DNA from: Bacillota bacterium
GTDB lineage: Bacteria; Bacillota; Clostridia; Christensenellales; Aristaeellaceae
Assembly (NCBI GenBank): GCA_023404345.1
Contig: JAEYCB010000020.1
Location: 1 to 41,777, forward strand
Length of the DNA: 41,777 nucleotides
Reading direction: 5' to 3'
The notes under the pieces were generated by a model. It worked only from the letters and a program-made list of their open reading frames with translations, was not told where the DNA came from and searched no databases. Made by a program: the position numbers and the translations under genes. Of this stretch, positions 24,612-31,555 are shown piece after piece. Numbering within the stretch: the stretch's first letter is position 1; every line of letters begins with the position of its first letter.

Positions 24612-24646
24612 AAAAAGGAAGACGGCTTTTTTGCATCTTCCTTTTT
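24612..24646 (-). terminator. Terminator of the dnaK-DUF5685-dnaJ-zinc ribbon operon
   Basis: AAAAAGGAAGA pairs with TCTTCCTTTTT around a 13-nt loop, just past the zinc-ribbon gene stop, with a run of T on the minus strand. The remaining bases up to the SH3b protein start (24408-24611) must hold that gene's promoter; no convincing -35/-10 pair was found there and nothing else is seen. Confidence 0.75.
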
Positions 24647-24652
24647 ATGCGA

Positions 24653-25099
24653 TTATGATTTTTGCGTAAAACTGGTATGACAGCGGCTGCAGGTAACCGT
24701 GACGACACCGCTGCCGCGCGGCAGGCGCAGCCATGCCCGGCAGCTGGGGCAGCGGAAGTACTTGTATTTTTTGCGGTTCTGAAAACGCACTTTGGCCTGA
24801 CGTCGGGCGGTGCGGCGGCGTTCCATTATGGCCATGTAGCGGCGGTTTTCCGCATTGCGCTTATCGTTGTTGCGCGAAAACATACGGAAGATGCACAGCA
24901 CGTAGGCTGCAATACCGGCCAGCGTGAGCACAATACCCAGCAAAGGCCAGAGGAAAAATCCCCGCACGCTTGAAAAAATGGTGCCCAGCAGATAGGAGAT
25001 CAGACCTGTCCAGAGCAGCGCCATGGAAAGCTGGTCAGCGCCGTGGCGTCCGTTCATAAAGGATCGAAGAGTCTGCTTGATCTTTTGCCAAAAGGTCAT
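24653..25099 (-). CDS. Zinc-ribbon membrane protein
   Basis: A 148-residue protein. Two membrane segments (about 25-45 and 48-72) are followed by a strongly basic stretch (ENRRYMAIMERRRTARRQAK) and a C-terminal zinc ribbon CPSC-x16-CSRC near 117-139. The ribbon should face the cytoplasm. Similar proteins are known in Clostridia next to DnaJ-domain genes, without assigned function. It is 24 nt after the dnaJ-like gene and is the last gene of the chaperone operon, so it may bring the chaperone module to the membrane. Confidence 0.7.
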   Translation of the reverse strand: MTFWQKIKQTLRSFMNGRHGADQLSMALLWTGLISYLLGTIFSSVRGFFLWPLLGIVLTLAGIAAYVLCIFRMFSRNNDKRNAENRRYMAIMERRRTARRQAKVRFQNRKKYKYFRCPSCRAWLRLPRGSGVVTVTCSRCHTSFTQKS

Positions 25100-25123
25100 G
25101 GAAAAACCTCTTTTCTGGTCATT

Positions 25124-25921
25124 TTAGCAATAGTAAAAGCCTCCGCGGCCGCCCAGACAGCAGCAGTTGCACAGCATATTGGCCAGGCACAGCGACAAAC
25201 AGGGGTTTGCGCACAGATAGGAGCCAAAGCCTCCCTGCGCTCCACGCTGTCCATAGGCGCGGCCGCCCGCATTGAGCTGGGCCAGCAGCTCGCGGAAAGC
25301 GGGCTCGTCCGGAGCCATGTTGACCGCGGTGCGCGCGTCGTTGAGGGCTGCGATACGGTTGCCCAGGCCCATATTGGCGCGAGCGCTCCAATAGTACCAG
25401 GCTGCCTTGCGATTCGTGGCGCTGCGCAGCAGCCCCAGCGCCTCGTTGTAGCGGCCTGCCAGAACTGCCTGGGCGGCGGCACGCAGCTCAGGGTCGTTTT
25501 CGGTGTAGGAAGTGGACTGATAGTTGCGCCGCTGGCCGCCACCGAAAAGATCCTCAAAATCGAAACCGAAACCGCCAAAGTCAAAACCGCCCTGTCCGCT
25601 TCCGCCCGACGAGCCATATCCGCCCCCATAGGAACCATATCCGGAGCCATACCCGCCATAATTGCCGGAAGAACCATATCCGGTTCCACCCGATGATCCG
25701 TAACCTCCCGTGGAGCCGTACCCGCTGGGTCCGCCGCTTTGCCCCTTGTGCTTGATGAGCAGAGTGTAGGCTTCATTGACTTCCTTCATGCGGGCTTCGG
25801 CCTCCGCAGAGCCGTTGTTCAAATCAGGGTGGTATTTTTTGGCCAGCTTGCGGTAAGCGGCCTTGATTTCATCATCCGACGCGCCCGGAGACACGCCCAG
25901 TACCTCGTAGGGGTCTCTCAT
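25124..25921 (-). CDS. DnaJ-domain protein with Gly/Tyr-rich linker and Cys-rich tail
   Basis: A 265-residue protein. The J domain (1-60) has the HPD motif at 31-33, needed to stimulate DnaK ATPase. Residues 60-130 are a Gly/Ser/Tyr-rich low-complexity linker (repeated GYGSSGG), then a FDFGGFGFDFEDLFGG segment. Residues 140-215 are helical and TPR-like (AAAQAVLAGRYNEALGLL, then AWYYWSARANMGLGN). The last 27 residues are Cys-rich (NPCLSLC...LCNCCCLGG). The DnaJ zinc-finger repeats are absent. The start overlaps the DUF5685 stop by 4 nt. It is probably the dedicated co-chaperone of the DnaK two genes upstream. Confidence 0.88.
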   Translation of the reverse strand: MRDPYEVLGVSPGASDDEIKAAYRKLAKKYHPDLNNGSAEAEARMKEVNEAYTLLIKHKGQSGGPSGYGSTGGYGSSGGTGYGSSGNYGGYGSGYGSYGGGYGSSGGSGQGGFDFGGFGFDFEDLFGGGQRRNYQSTSYTENDPELRAAAQAVLAGRYNEALGLLRSATNRKAAWYYWSARANMGLGNRIAALNDARTAVNMAPDEPAFRELLAQLNAGGRAYGQRGAQGGFGSYLCANPCLSLCLANMLCNCCCLGGRGGFYYC

Positions 25922-26820
25922 GCCCCGTCCTCCTTATGCCTTTGGGCGGACCCGCGGTCCGCCGCACTTTCCTTGCGGGGCGCCGGTACGCCCTGCCTGC
26001 GTTCGCGCCGCATCTGCTTTTGATGATAGCGCGTCCAGCAACCAGCATACAGGATATTTCGCAAAATGTCCATATCCTTTACCAGGGGCAAGGTCTCAAA
26101 GACATCGGTGCTTTCGGCAATCAGCAGCGTCAGGCTTTCAAGAACCCGGTCCTCATAGTCGTCTTTCAGGCTCATGTCATTGAGCGGATTGTAGCGTCCG
26201 CGGCGACGGTCGGCCTCCAGATCGTCGTAGGCGTCCATCAAATAGATGAAACGCCCCAGACCCTCGCCGATGCGCTGGAGCGTATCGGCCCACAGGCCCT
26301 CCCGATAACGGTAGATCGCGCCCAGCATGGATGCAGTCAGGTTCGCCGCTGCGTCGGGAGAGGATTCGCCCTCGCGCTCCAAACAGCTGATGGCGGCCAG
26401 GCAGCGCTCGATTTCTCCGCAGGTTTTGGGATAGGCCGCCGCCACGCGCCCGTAGGCATCGGCCAGCAAAGCTGCCTCCGCCCGGCCGGGAAGGCTGTGA
26501 TCATCGTGCCAGTCATCCAGACACTTATGATAAGCCAGCGCCAGATTCATATCGCAGCAGTAGTCACACAGCTCGCTCTGAACGTAGGCGTGCGGCCGGA
26601 AGGGATGGGGCAGGCAGCGGGCCGTGCCCTGGTTTTCCTCCGGTTCGTAGAGCGAACTGAGCAGGAGATACAAAAAGGTAATATCGTAGCTGAGCGTCAT
26701 GCGCCCTAAAGCGCCGTAGCGGCGTTTCAGCGCATGACACAGGCCGCAGTAATAGGCGCGGTAGCGGTCGCGCTGCTCCTGAGTCAGCGCTGCGGCGGCA
26801 ATGGTCACATAACCGAACAA
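25918..26820 (-). CDS. DUF5685 family protein, possibly isoprenoid-synthase-like
   Basis: A 300-residue, all-helical protein starting at TTG with GGGAGGG about 8 nt upstream; the family typically begins MFGYV, which fixes this start. YYCGLCHALKRRYG (24-37) and CDYCC (85-89) are conserved cysteine motifs. Two acidic motifs, DDWHDD (102-107) and DAYDDLEADRRRGR (196-209), resemble the paired Asp-rich motifs of squalene/phytoene synthases, including the arginines after the second. That similarity is my reading, not an established assignment. The gene lies between dnaK and the dnaJ-like gene and is coupled to the latter. DUF5685 itself has no known function. Confidence 0.75.
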   Translation of the reverse strand: MFGYVTIAAAALTQEQRDRYRAYYCGLCHALKRRYGALGRMTLSYDITFLYLLLSSLYEPEENQGTARCLPHPFRPHAYVQSELCDYCCDMNLALAYHKCLDDWHDDHSLPGRAEAALLADAYGRVAAAYPKTCGEIERCLAAISCLEREGESSPDAAANLTASMLGAIYRYREGLWADTLQRIGEGLGRFIYLMDAYDDLEADRRRGRYNPLNDMSLKDDYEDRVLESLTLLIAESTDVFETLPLVKDMDILRNILYAGCWTRYHQKQMRRERRQGVPAPRKESAADRGSAQRHKEDGA

Positions 26821-26842
26821 GCTGCTTTCCCTCCCTGCACGG

Positions 26843-28630
26843 TCAGGCTTGCGGGCCGCCGCCCTCGCTGGAGGTAAAGGAGGCGTCCATGGCTCCGTCC
26901 TCACTGGAAGCGGCGGAATCGTCCGTGAAGCGGCCTACGGATTGCAGGGCCTGAGTCAAATCGGCGATGGCATCCTCCAGAGCACGGTCGTCCTTTTGGT
27001 CCAGCGCCTCCTTGACGCGCTTGCGGAGGGTTTCGATACGCTCGCGGTCCTCGGGACTAAGCTTTTTCTGGGCGGCTTTGGCCTGATAGAGCAGTTCCTC
27101 GCCCCGGTTGCGCAGCTCGGCGGACTTGCGGCGCAGCGCGTCCTCTGCAGCGTAGCGCTCCGCGTCGCGGATGGCCTGGTCAATCTCGGCGGAGGACATG
27201 TTGGAGCTCTGCGTGAGGGTGATTTCCTGATGCCGGCCGGTGCCCAGGTCCTTGGCGGACACGTTGACGATGCCGTTGGCATCGATGGAGAAGGTTACCT
27301 CAATCTGCGGAATGCCGCGCAGTGCCCGGCGGATGCCGCTTAAGCGGAAGCGTCCCAGCGTTTTGTTGCAGCTGGCGATTTCCCGCTCGCCCTGCAATAC
27401 GTGGATATCCACGCTGGTCTGGAAATTCGCGGCGGTGGTAAAGATCTGGCTGCGCTGCACGGGCAACGTGGTGTTTCGGTCAATGATGCGGCTGAACACG
27501 TCGCCCATGGTTTCGATGCCCAGGGAAAGGGGCGTTACGTCCAAAAGCAGCAGGCCCTTGACTTCGCCCTGAAGCACGCCACCCTGCAGCGCTGCGCCCA
27601 TGGCTACGCACTCGTCGGGGTTGATGTCCTTGCTGGGCTCCTTGCCGGTGAAGCGCTTTACCGCCGCCTGCACTGCCGGGATACGCGTGGAGCCGCCTAC
27701 CAGCAGCACGCGGTTCAAATCGGCGGGTTTGAGCCCCGCGTCGTTCATGGCCTGGCGCACGGGCTCCATGGTGGCTTCTACGAGGTGAGCGGTCAGCTCG
27801 TCAAACTTGGCGCGCGTCAGCGACATTTCCAGGTGCTTGGGGCCCGTTTTGTCCGAGGTGAGGAAGGGCAGGTTGATGGAGGCGGTCGTCGCGGCGCTGA
27901 GCTCAATTTTGGCTTTCTCCGCCGCTTCGCGGATACGGCTCATGGCGGTTGGATCGCGGGTGAGGTCGATGCGCTCGCGCCGCTTGAACTCCTCCACCAG
28001 ATAATTGGCCACGCAGTTGTCAAAATCATCGCCGCCCAGGCGGTTGTTGCCTGCGGTGGCAAGCACCTCGATAACCTCGTTGTTGATATCCAGAATGGAC
28101 ACGTCAAATGTGCCGCCGCCCAGGTCAAAGACCATGATTTTCTGTGCGCCGCCCTTGTCCATGCCGTAGGCCAGCGCAGCGGCGGTGGGCTCGTTGATGA
28201 TGCGAAGGACGTTAAGACCGGCAATGCGGCCGGCATCCTTGGTGGCCTGGCGCTGGCCGTCGCTGAAATAGGCGGGCACAGTGATCACCGCGTCGCTGAC
28301 GGTCTCGCCCAGATAGGCCTCGGCGTCCTTTTTGAGCTTTTGCAGGATGATGGCACTGATCTCCTGCGGGGTAAAAGCCTTGTTGTCGATTTTGATGCGG
28401 TTGTCGGTGCCCATTTCGCGCTTGATGGAGGTGATGGTGCGGCTGGCGTTGGTCACAGCCTGGCGCTTGGCCGCCGCGCCCACGATGCGCTCCCCGTCCT
28501 TTGTAAAGGCGACCACGGACGGCGTGGTGCGTCCTCCCTCCGCGTTGGGAATGACGACGGGATCGCCGTTTTCCATAAAGGCCACGCAGGAATTGGTGGT
28601 GCCCAGATCAATGCCGATGGTCTTGCCCAT
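26843..28630 (-). CDS. dnaK: DnaK family Hsp70 chaperone (probably a second, dedicated copy)
   Basis: A 595-residue Hsp70. IGIDLGTTNSCVA (5-17), FDLGGGTFDVS and LLVGGSTRIPAV are the ATPase signatures. TPLSLGIETMG and the substrate-binding domain follow. The lid is short and the C-terminus acidic/serine-rich without an EEVD-like end, so it is shorter than the usual dnaK of about 610-640. It is not followed by a canonical dnaJ or preceded by hrcA-grpE, and no CIRCE element (TTAGCACTC-N9-GAGTGCTAA) is seen upstream, which suggests a specialised paralogue. The ATG at 28630 has AGGAGG about 10 nt upstream. Confidence 0.93.
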   Translation of the reverse strand: MGKTIGIDLGTTNSCVAFMENGDPVVIPNAEGGRTTPSVVAFTKDGERIVGAAAKRQAVTNASRTITSIKREMGTDNRIKIDNKAFTPQEISAIILQKLKKDAEAYLGETVSDAVITVPAYFSDGQRQATKDAGRIAGLNVLRIINEPTAAALAYGMDKGGAQKIMVFDLGGGTFDVSILDINNEVIEVLATAGNNRLGGDDFDNCVANYLVEEFKRRERIDLTRDPTAMSRIREAAEKAKIELSAATTASINLPFLTSDKTGPKHLEMSLTRAKFDELTAHLVEATMEPVRQAMNDAGLKPADLNRVLLVGGSTRIPAVQAAVKRFTGKEPSKDINPDECVAMGAALQGGVLQGEVKGLLLLDVTPLSLGIETMGDVFSRIIDRNTTLPVQRSQIFTTAANFQTSVDIHVLQGEREIASCNKTLGRFRLSGIRRALRGIPQIEVTFSIDANGIVNVSAKDLGTGRHQEITLTQSSNMSSAEIDQAIRDAERYAAEDALRRKSAELRNRGEELLYQAKAAQKKLSPEDRERIETLRKRVKEALDQKDDRALEDAIADLTQALQSVGRFTDDSAASSEDGAMDASFTSSEGGGPQA

Positions 28631-28704
28631 GAATCAAGTTCCTCCTGACGGTTCTGCGCCGGTTATTTGATACATCTTTAAGCATACCCTGCCCCCGTTG
28701 TGAA

Positions 28705-28734
28705 TGTATAGCGAAAAAATGAAGAAACCGTAAA
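28705..28734 (-). promoter_or_regulatory. Candidate promoter for the dnaK operon
   Basis: On the minus strand TTTACG (28734-28729), an 18-bp spacer and TATACA (28710-28705) lie about 75 nt before dnaK. The hexamers are imperfect. No heat-shock operator is seen nearby. Confidence 0.35.
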
Positions 28735-28800
28735 CTTTGTACAGCCTGGTATCAAAAGGCGTATGGATGGAAAAACCATGTGTCAGGGACGGTGTTTTGA

Positions 28801-29382
28801 ATGAATCCCTATTTGCTGGCTTTTTCGATTTATGCGCTGCTGATCACGCCGGTCACGCTGCACGCCAGCGTGCGCGTGGGAAGGCAGGTGCGTTACCGTC
28901 TGCGCGTGCAGGCAGCCGGATTGCCTTTTATCCGCAAAACCAAAGAACCCACTCCCCACGAGGAGCGGACCGTGCACGAGGAGGACGTGGCGCGAACCCT
29001 CTCGGAGCCGTGGATCTGGCCGATGCTTCGGGCGATTGGGCTGAAGCGGCTTAAGCGAATGCTTTGCACACTGCATCTGGAGAGCGCCTATATACACGTA
29101 CGCTTTTCCTTTGACGATGCAGCCGCCACAGCGCTGTGCTATGCAGCGCTGCAAACGCTGCTGCGGGCGCTGGCCTGCGCGGAGGCGCTGCCCCGTGCGC
29201 TGGACGGCCGCGTGGAAATGGATTTTCAGGCCAAAGGCACGGAAGTTTTCGCAAGCGGCATAATCGGCGCGCGGCTGGGGAGCCTAGGCATGGCGGCAAT
29301 CCAGCTGGGCGCAGCGCTCCTTGACGAGCGCGCCCGGCGCAAACGGACGGAGGAGGAAACGTATGCAGCAGCATCCCATTGA
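28801..29382 (+). CDS. DUF2953-like protein
   Basis: A 193-residue protein with an N-terminal membrane segment (about 3-22), then a basic region, an LCTLHLESAYIHVRFSFDDAA segment near 88-108 and a tail ending GIIGARLGSLGMAAIQLG. Its last 20 nt overlap gerW, and DUF2953 genes commonly precede ytfJ/gerW in spore formers, which supports the call. Its role is unknown; a sporulation-linked membrane function is inferred from context. Confidence 0.65.
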   Translation: MNPYLLAFSIYALLITPVTLHASVRVGRQVRYRLRVQAAGLPFIRKTKEPTPHEERTVHEEDVARTLSEPWIWPMLRAIGLKRLKRMLCTLHLESAYIHVRFSFDDAAATALCYAALQTLLRALACAEALPRALDGRVEMDFQAKGTEVFASGIIGARLGSLGMAAIQLGAALLDERARRKRTEEETYAAASH

Positions 29383-29830
29383 CAACATGATGCAGACCAC
29401 GATGGAGAACATCCGCAGCATGGTGGATGTAAACACCGTGGTGGGCGCACCTGTAACGGGCACGAAGGGCACCACCATCATTCCCATTTCAAAGGTGAGC
29501 TTCGGCTTCATCGCCGGCGGAGGCGAATATGCGGCCGATGAGAGCAGAAGCCGGTCGCTGGCTTCCGAAGGGTTTCCCTTTGCGGGCGGCACAGGCGCGG
29601 GCGTATCGGTGCAGCCGGTGGGCTTTCTGGTGGTGGGCGACGGCACGGTGAAGATGCTGCCCGCCCAAACCAACGGCGCTATGGAGCGCGTAGTGGAGCT
29701 ATTGCCCCAGCTTTTGGAGGACCTGAGCCAAAGCGGGGAACAAGGCGAAAAAAAGAAGGCCCGCAAGGTCTATAAAACCGAGATCGAAACCTTCGACTTC
29801 GGCGTCGAGGAGGAAGGCGCCAAATCATGA
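29363..29830 (+). CDS. gerW: GerW/YtfJ family sporulation protein
   Basis: A 155-residue protein. It begins MQQHPIDNMMQTTMENIRSMVDVNTVVG; TTIIPISKVSFGFIAGGGEY (about 34-53) and GAGVSVQPVGFLVV (about 76-89) are the family's core. GerW is needed for normal germination in Bacillus and is made in the forespore. The C-terminal tail is charged. The ATG at 29363 follows GGAGGA; the longer open frame upstream lacks an SD. Its stop overlaps the next start by 4 nt. Confidence 0.9.
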   Translation: MQQHPIDNMMQTTMENIRSMVDVNTVVGAPVTGTKGTTIIPISKVSFGFIAGGGEYAADESRSRSLASEGFPFAGGTGAGVSVQPVGFLVVGDGTVKMLPAQTNGAMERVVELLPQLLEDLSQSGEQGEKKKARKVYKTEIETFDFGVEEEGAKS

Positions 29831-30984
29831 AAGAAAAGCTGCTCGCAAAGCTGCGGGCCGTGACGCTGCTGATCTGCTGCACGGTGCTCACGCTGCTGGG
29901 CGGCGGCGCACGGGCCGAAGAAGAAGTGGAAACCGGGGCGCGAGCCGCCGTGCTGATCGAGCGAAACACCGGCATGGTGCTTCTTAGGCACAATGAAAAC
30001 GAACCGCTGCCCATGGCCTCCACCACCAAGGTAACGACCGCTCTTTTGGCGCTGGAAAAAGGAAACCTTGACGATGTGGTCACCGTGGGGCGAAACGCCT
30101 ATGGCGTGCCGGGCACGAGCATTTACCTCAATCTGGGGGAACACATCACCCTGCGTGACCTACTCTATGGCCTGCTTCTGGCCAGTGGCAATGACGCGGC
30201 GGTCGCCATCGCGGAGCATATCGCCGGCAGTGTGGAGGCATTCTGTGCCATGATGACCGAGCGCGCGGCCGAGCTGGGATGTGAAAACACGGTATTCGTC
30301 AATCCCAACGGCCTGCCCGCAGAGGGACATCACACCACCGCCTATGACCTGGCGCTGATTGCCCGCGAAGCCATGAAGCATGAAACCTTCCGCGAAATCG
30401 TCAGCACCCGGCGCGCGTCCATTCCCTGGGAGGGGCGCAGCTACGACCGCATTCTCAACAACAAAAACCGCCTGCTGACCGATTACGAGGGCGCGACCGG
30501 CATCAAGACCGGTTATACACGGGCTGCCGGGCGCTGCCTGGTGTTTGGCGCCAGGCGCGACGGGCTGGAGGTAATCGGCGTGGTGCTCAACTGCGGCGAC
30601 TGGTTTAACGAGGCGGCTCGGCTGATGGACCTGGGATTTGAGCGATATGAGGGCTTTACCGCGCTGTCCGAGGGCGAAACGGTGCGCGTGCTGCCGGTCA
30701 CGGATGGCAGGCAGGATGCTGTGTACATCTGTGCGGGGGCGGATTTGACCGCCGCCGTGCCAAAAGGCGAGATCCCCGCAGTGGAATACGACCTGCCCGA
30801 TTCCCTGCCCGCCGGTATGCAGATGGGAGATGCGGTGGGGGAGGCGCGCATCATGCTCAGCGGGCGTACGCTGGCCTCTGTGCCGCTGGTGCTGACCGAG
30901 AGTCTGACTCCGCGCGACTATGCCTTTGAGCTGGAGCGGGTGATTCGCTGCTGGCCGCTGCAAAGCGGGCCGCTTTCGCAGTAA
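29827..30984 (+). CDS. D-alanyl-D-alanine carboxypeptidase (DacF-like, class C low-mass PBP)
   Basis: A 385-residue S11-family peptidase that trims the terminal D-Ala of peptidoglycan stem peptides. The signal peptide is about residues 1-30 (ends GGARA). Active-site motifs: STTK at 65-68, SGN at 120-122 and KTG at 227-229. The C-terminal beta domain (about 265-370) is present; an amphipathic membrane anchor could be the final ELERVIRCWPL stretch. It is coupled by a 4-nt overlap to gerW, as in many Clostridia, suggesting a part in spore cortex or septal wall maturation. Confidence 0.93.
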   Translation: MKEKLLAKLRAVTLLICCTVLTLLGGGARAEEEVETGARAAVLIERNTGMVLLRHNENEPLPMASTTKVTTALLALEKGNLDDVVTVGRNAYGVPGTSIYLNLGEHITLRDLLYGLLLASGNDAAVAIAEHIAGSVEAFCAMMTERAAELGCENTVFVNPNGLPAEGHHTTAYDLALIAREAMKHETFREIVSTRRASIPWEGRSYDRILNNKNRLLTDYEGATGIKTGYTRAAGRCLVFGARRDGLEVIGVVLNCGDWFNEAARLMDLGFERYEGFTALSEGETVRVLPVTDGRQDAVYICAGADLTAAVPKGEIPAVEYDLPDSLPAGMQMGDAVGEARIMLSGRTLASVPLVLTESLTPRDYAFELERVIRCWPLQSGPLSQ

Positions 30985-30991
30985 GGCCTAT

Positions 30992-31014
30992 GCCGCCCGG
31001 GTGTATCCGGGCGG
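30992..31014 (+). terminator. Terminator after the carboxypeptidase gene
   Basis: CCGCCCGG pairs with CCGGGCGG around a 5-nt loop, followed by TATATTTGCATCTTTTT. The T-run is broken, so efficiency is uncertain. Confidence 0.55.
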
Positions 31015-31094
31015 TATATTTGCATCTTTTTGGAAACGGGCTGGCCGGTTTGCGGGTGAGACGGGAAAAATAGCAAATTTTACGTTCTGAACGG

Positions 31095-31123
31095 TTGACA
31101 GGCAAGCCGAACTATGATACAAT
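31095..31123 (+). promoter_or_regulatory. Sigma-A promoter of the tRNA operon
   Basis: TTGACA (31095-31100), a 17-bp spacer and TACAAT (31118-31123), 54 nt before the first tRNA. It is a near-consensus stable-RNA promoter. Confidence 0.88.
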
Positions 31124-31177
31124 TTTATCTCGTCAGCGGGTACCCTGAGGATTAGCCCCAAGCGCGTTGCGCGCTGT

Positions 31178-31254
<77 letters not shown>

Positions 31255-31259
31255 GACGT

Positions 31260-31335
31260 GGTGGGTATAGTTCAGCGGTAGAGCGCCAGATTGTGGCTCT
31301 GGATGTCGTGGGTTCGAACCCCACTACTCACCCCA
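31260..31335 (+). tRNA. tRNA-His (anticodon GTG), CCA encoded
   Basis: The acceptor stem GTGGGTA pairs with TACTCAC with one G-T wobble. The preceding G at 31260 supplies the histidine-specific G-1 opposite C73. The anticodon stem CCAGA/TCTGG encloses TTGTGGC, anticodon GTG. The T arm has GGTTCGAACCC, and CCA is encoded. Confidence 0.97.
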
Positions 31336-31350
31336 CTTTTTTCCCCTTGT

Positions 31351-31425
31351 TGGGGTATCGCCAAGCGGTAAGGCACGGGACTTTGACTCCCGCATTCGTA
31401 GGTTCAAATCCTGCTACCCCAGCCA
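31351..31425 (+). tRNA. tRNA-Gln (anticodon TTG), CCA encoded
   Basis: The acceptor stem TGGGGTA pairs with TACCCCA. The anticodon stem CGGGA/TCCCG encloses CTTTGAC, anticodon TTG (CAA/CAG). The T arm has GGTTCAAATCC, G73 and encoded CCA. It is the last gene of the three-tRNA operon. Confidence 0.97.
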
Positions 31426-31450
31426 GCAATCGCCGCAAGGCCGATACAAG

Positions 31451-31490
31451 AAGATCGACATCCAGTATGGATGCCGGTCTTATTGTTTTA
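31451..31490 (+). terminator. Terminator of the tRNA operon
   Basis: AAGATCGACATCC pairs with GGATGCCGGTCTT (one mismatch, one wobble) around AGTAT, followed by ATTGTTTTAT. Confidence 0.75.
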
Positions 31491-31555
31491 TCGGGGTAGC
31501 CGGTACTTTTTACAGGGAAAGGATTGGCAAGGGCCTCAGGGAGGTGGAATACGAC

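Noticed and set aside
28631..28800. CIRCE heat-shock element upstream of dnaK
   Set aside because: No TTAGCACTC / GAGTGCTAA pair is present in either orientation.
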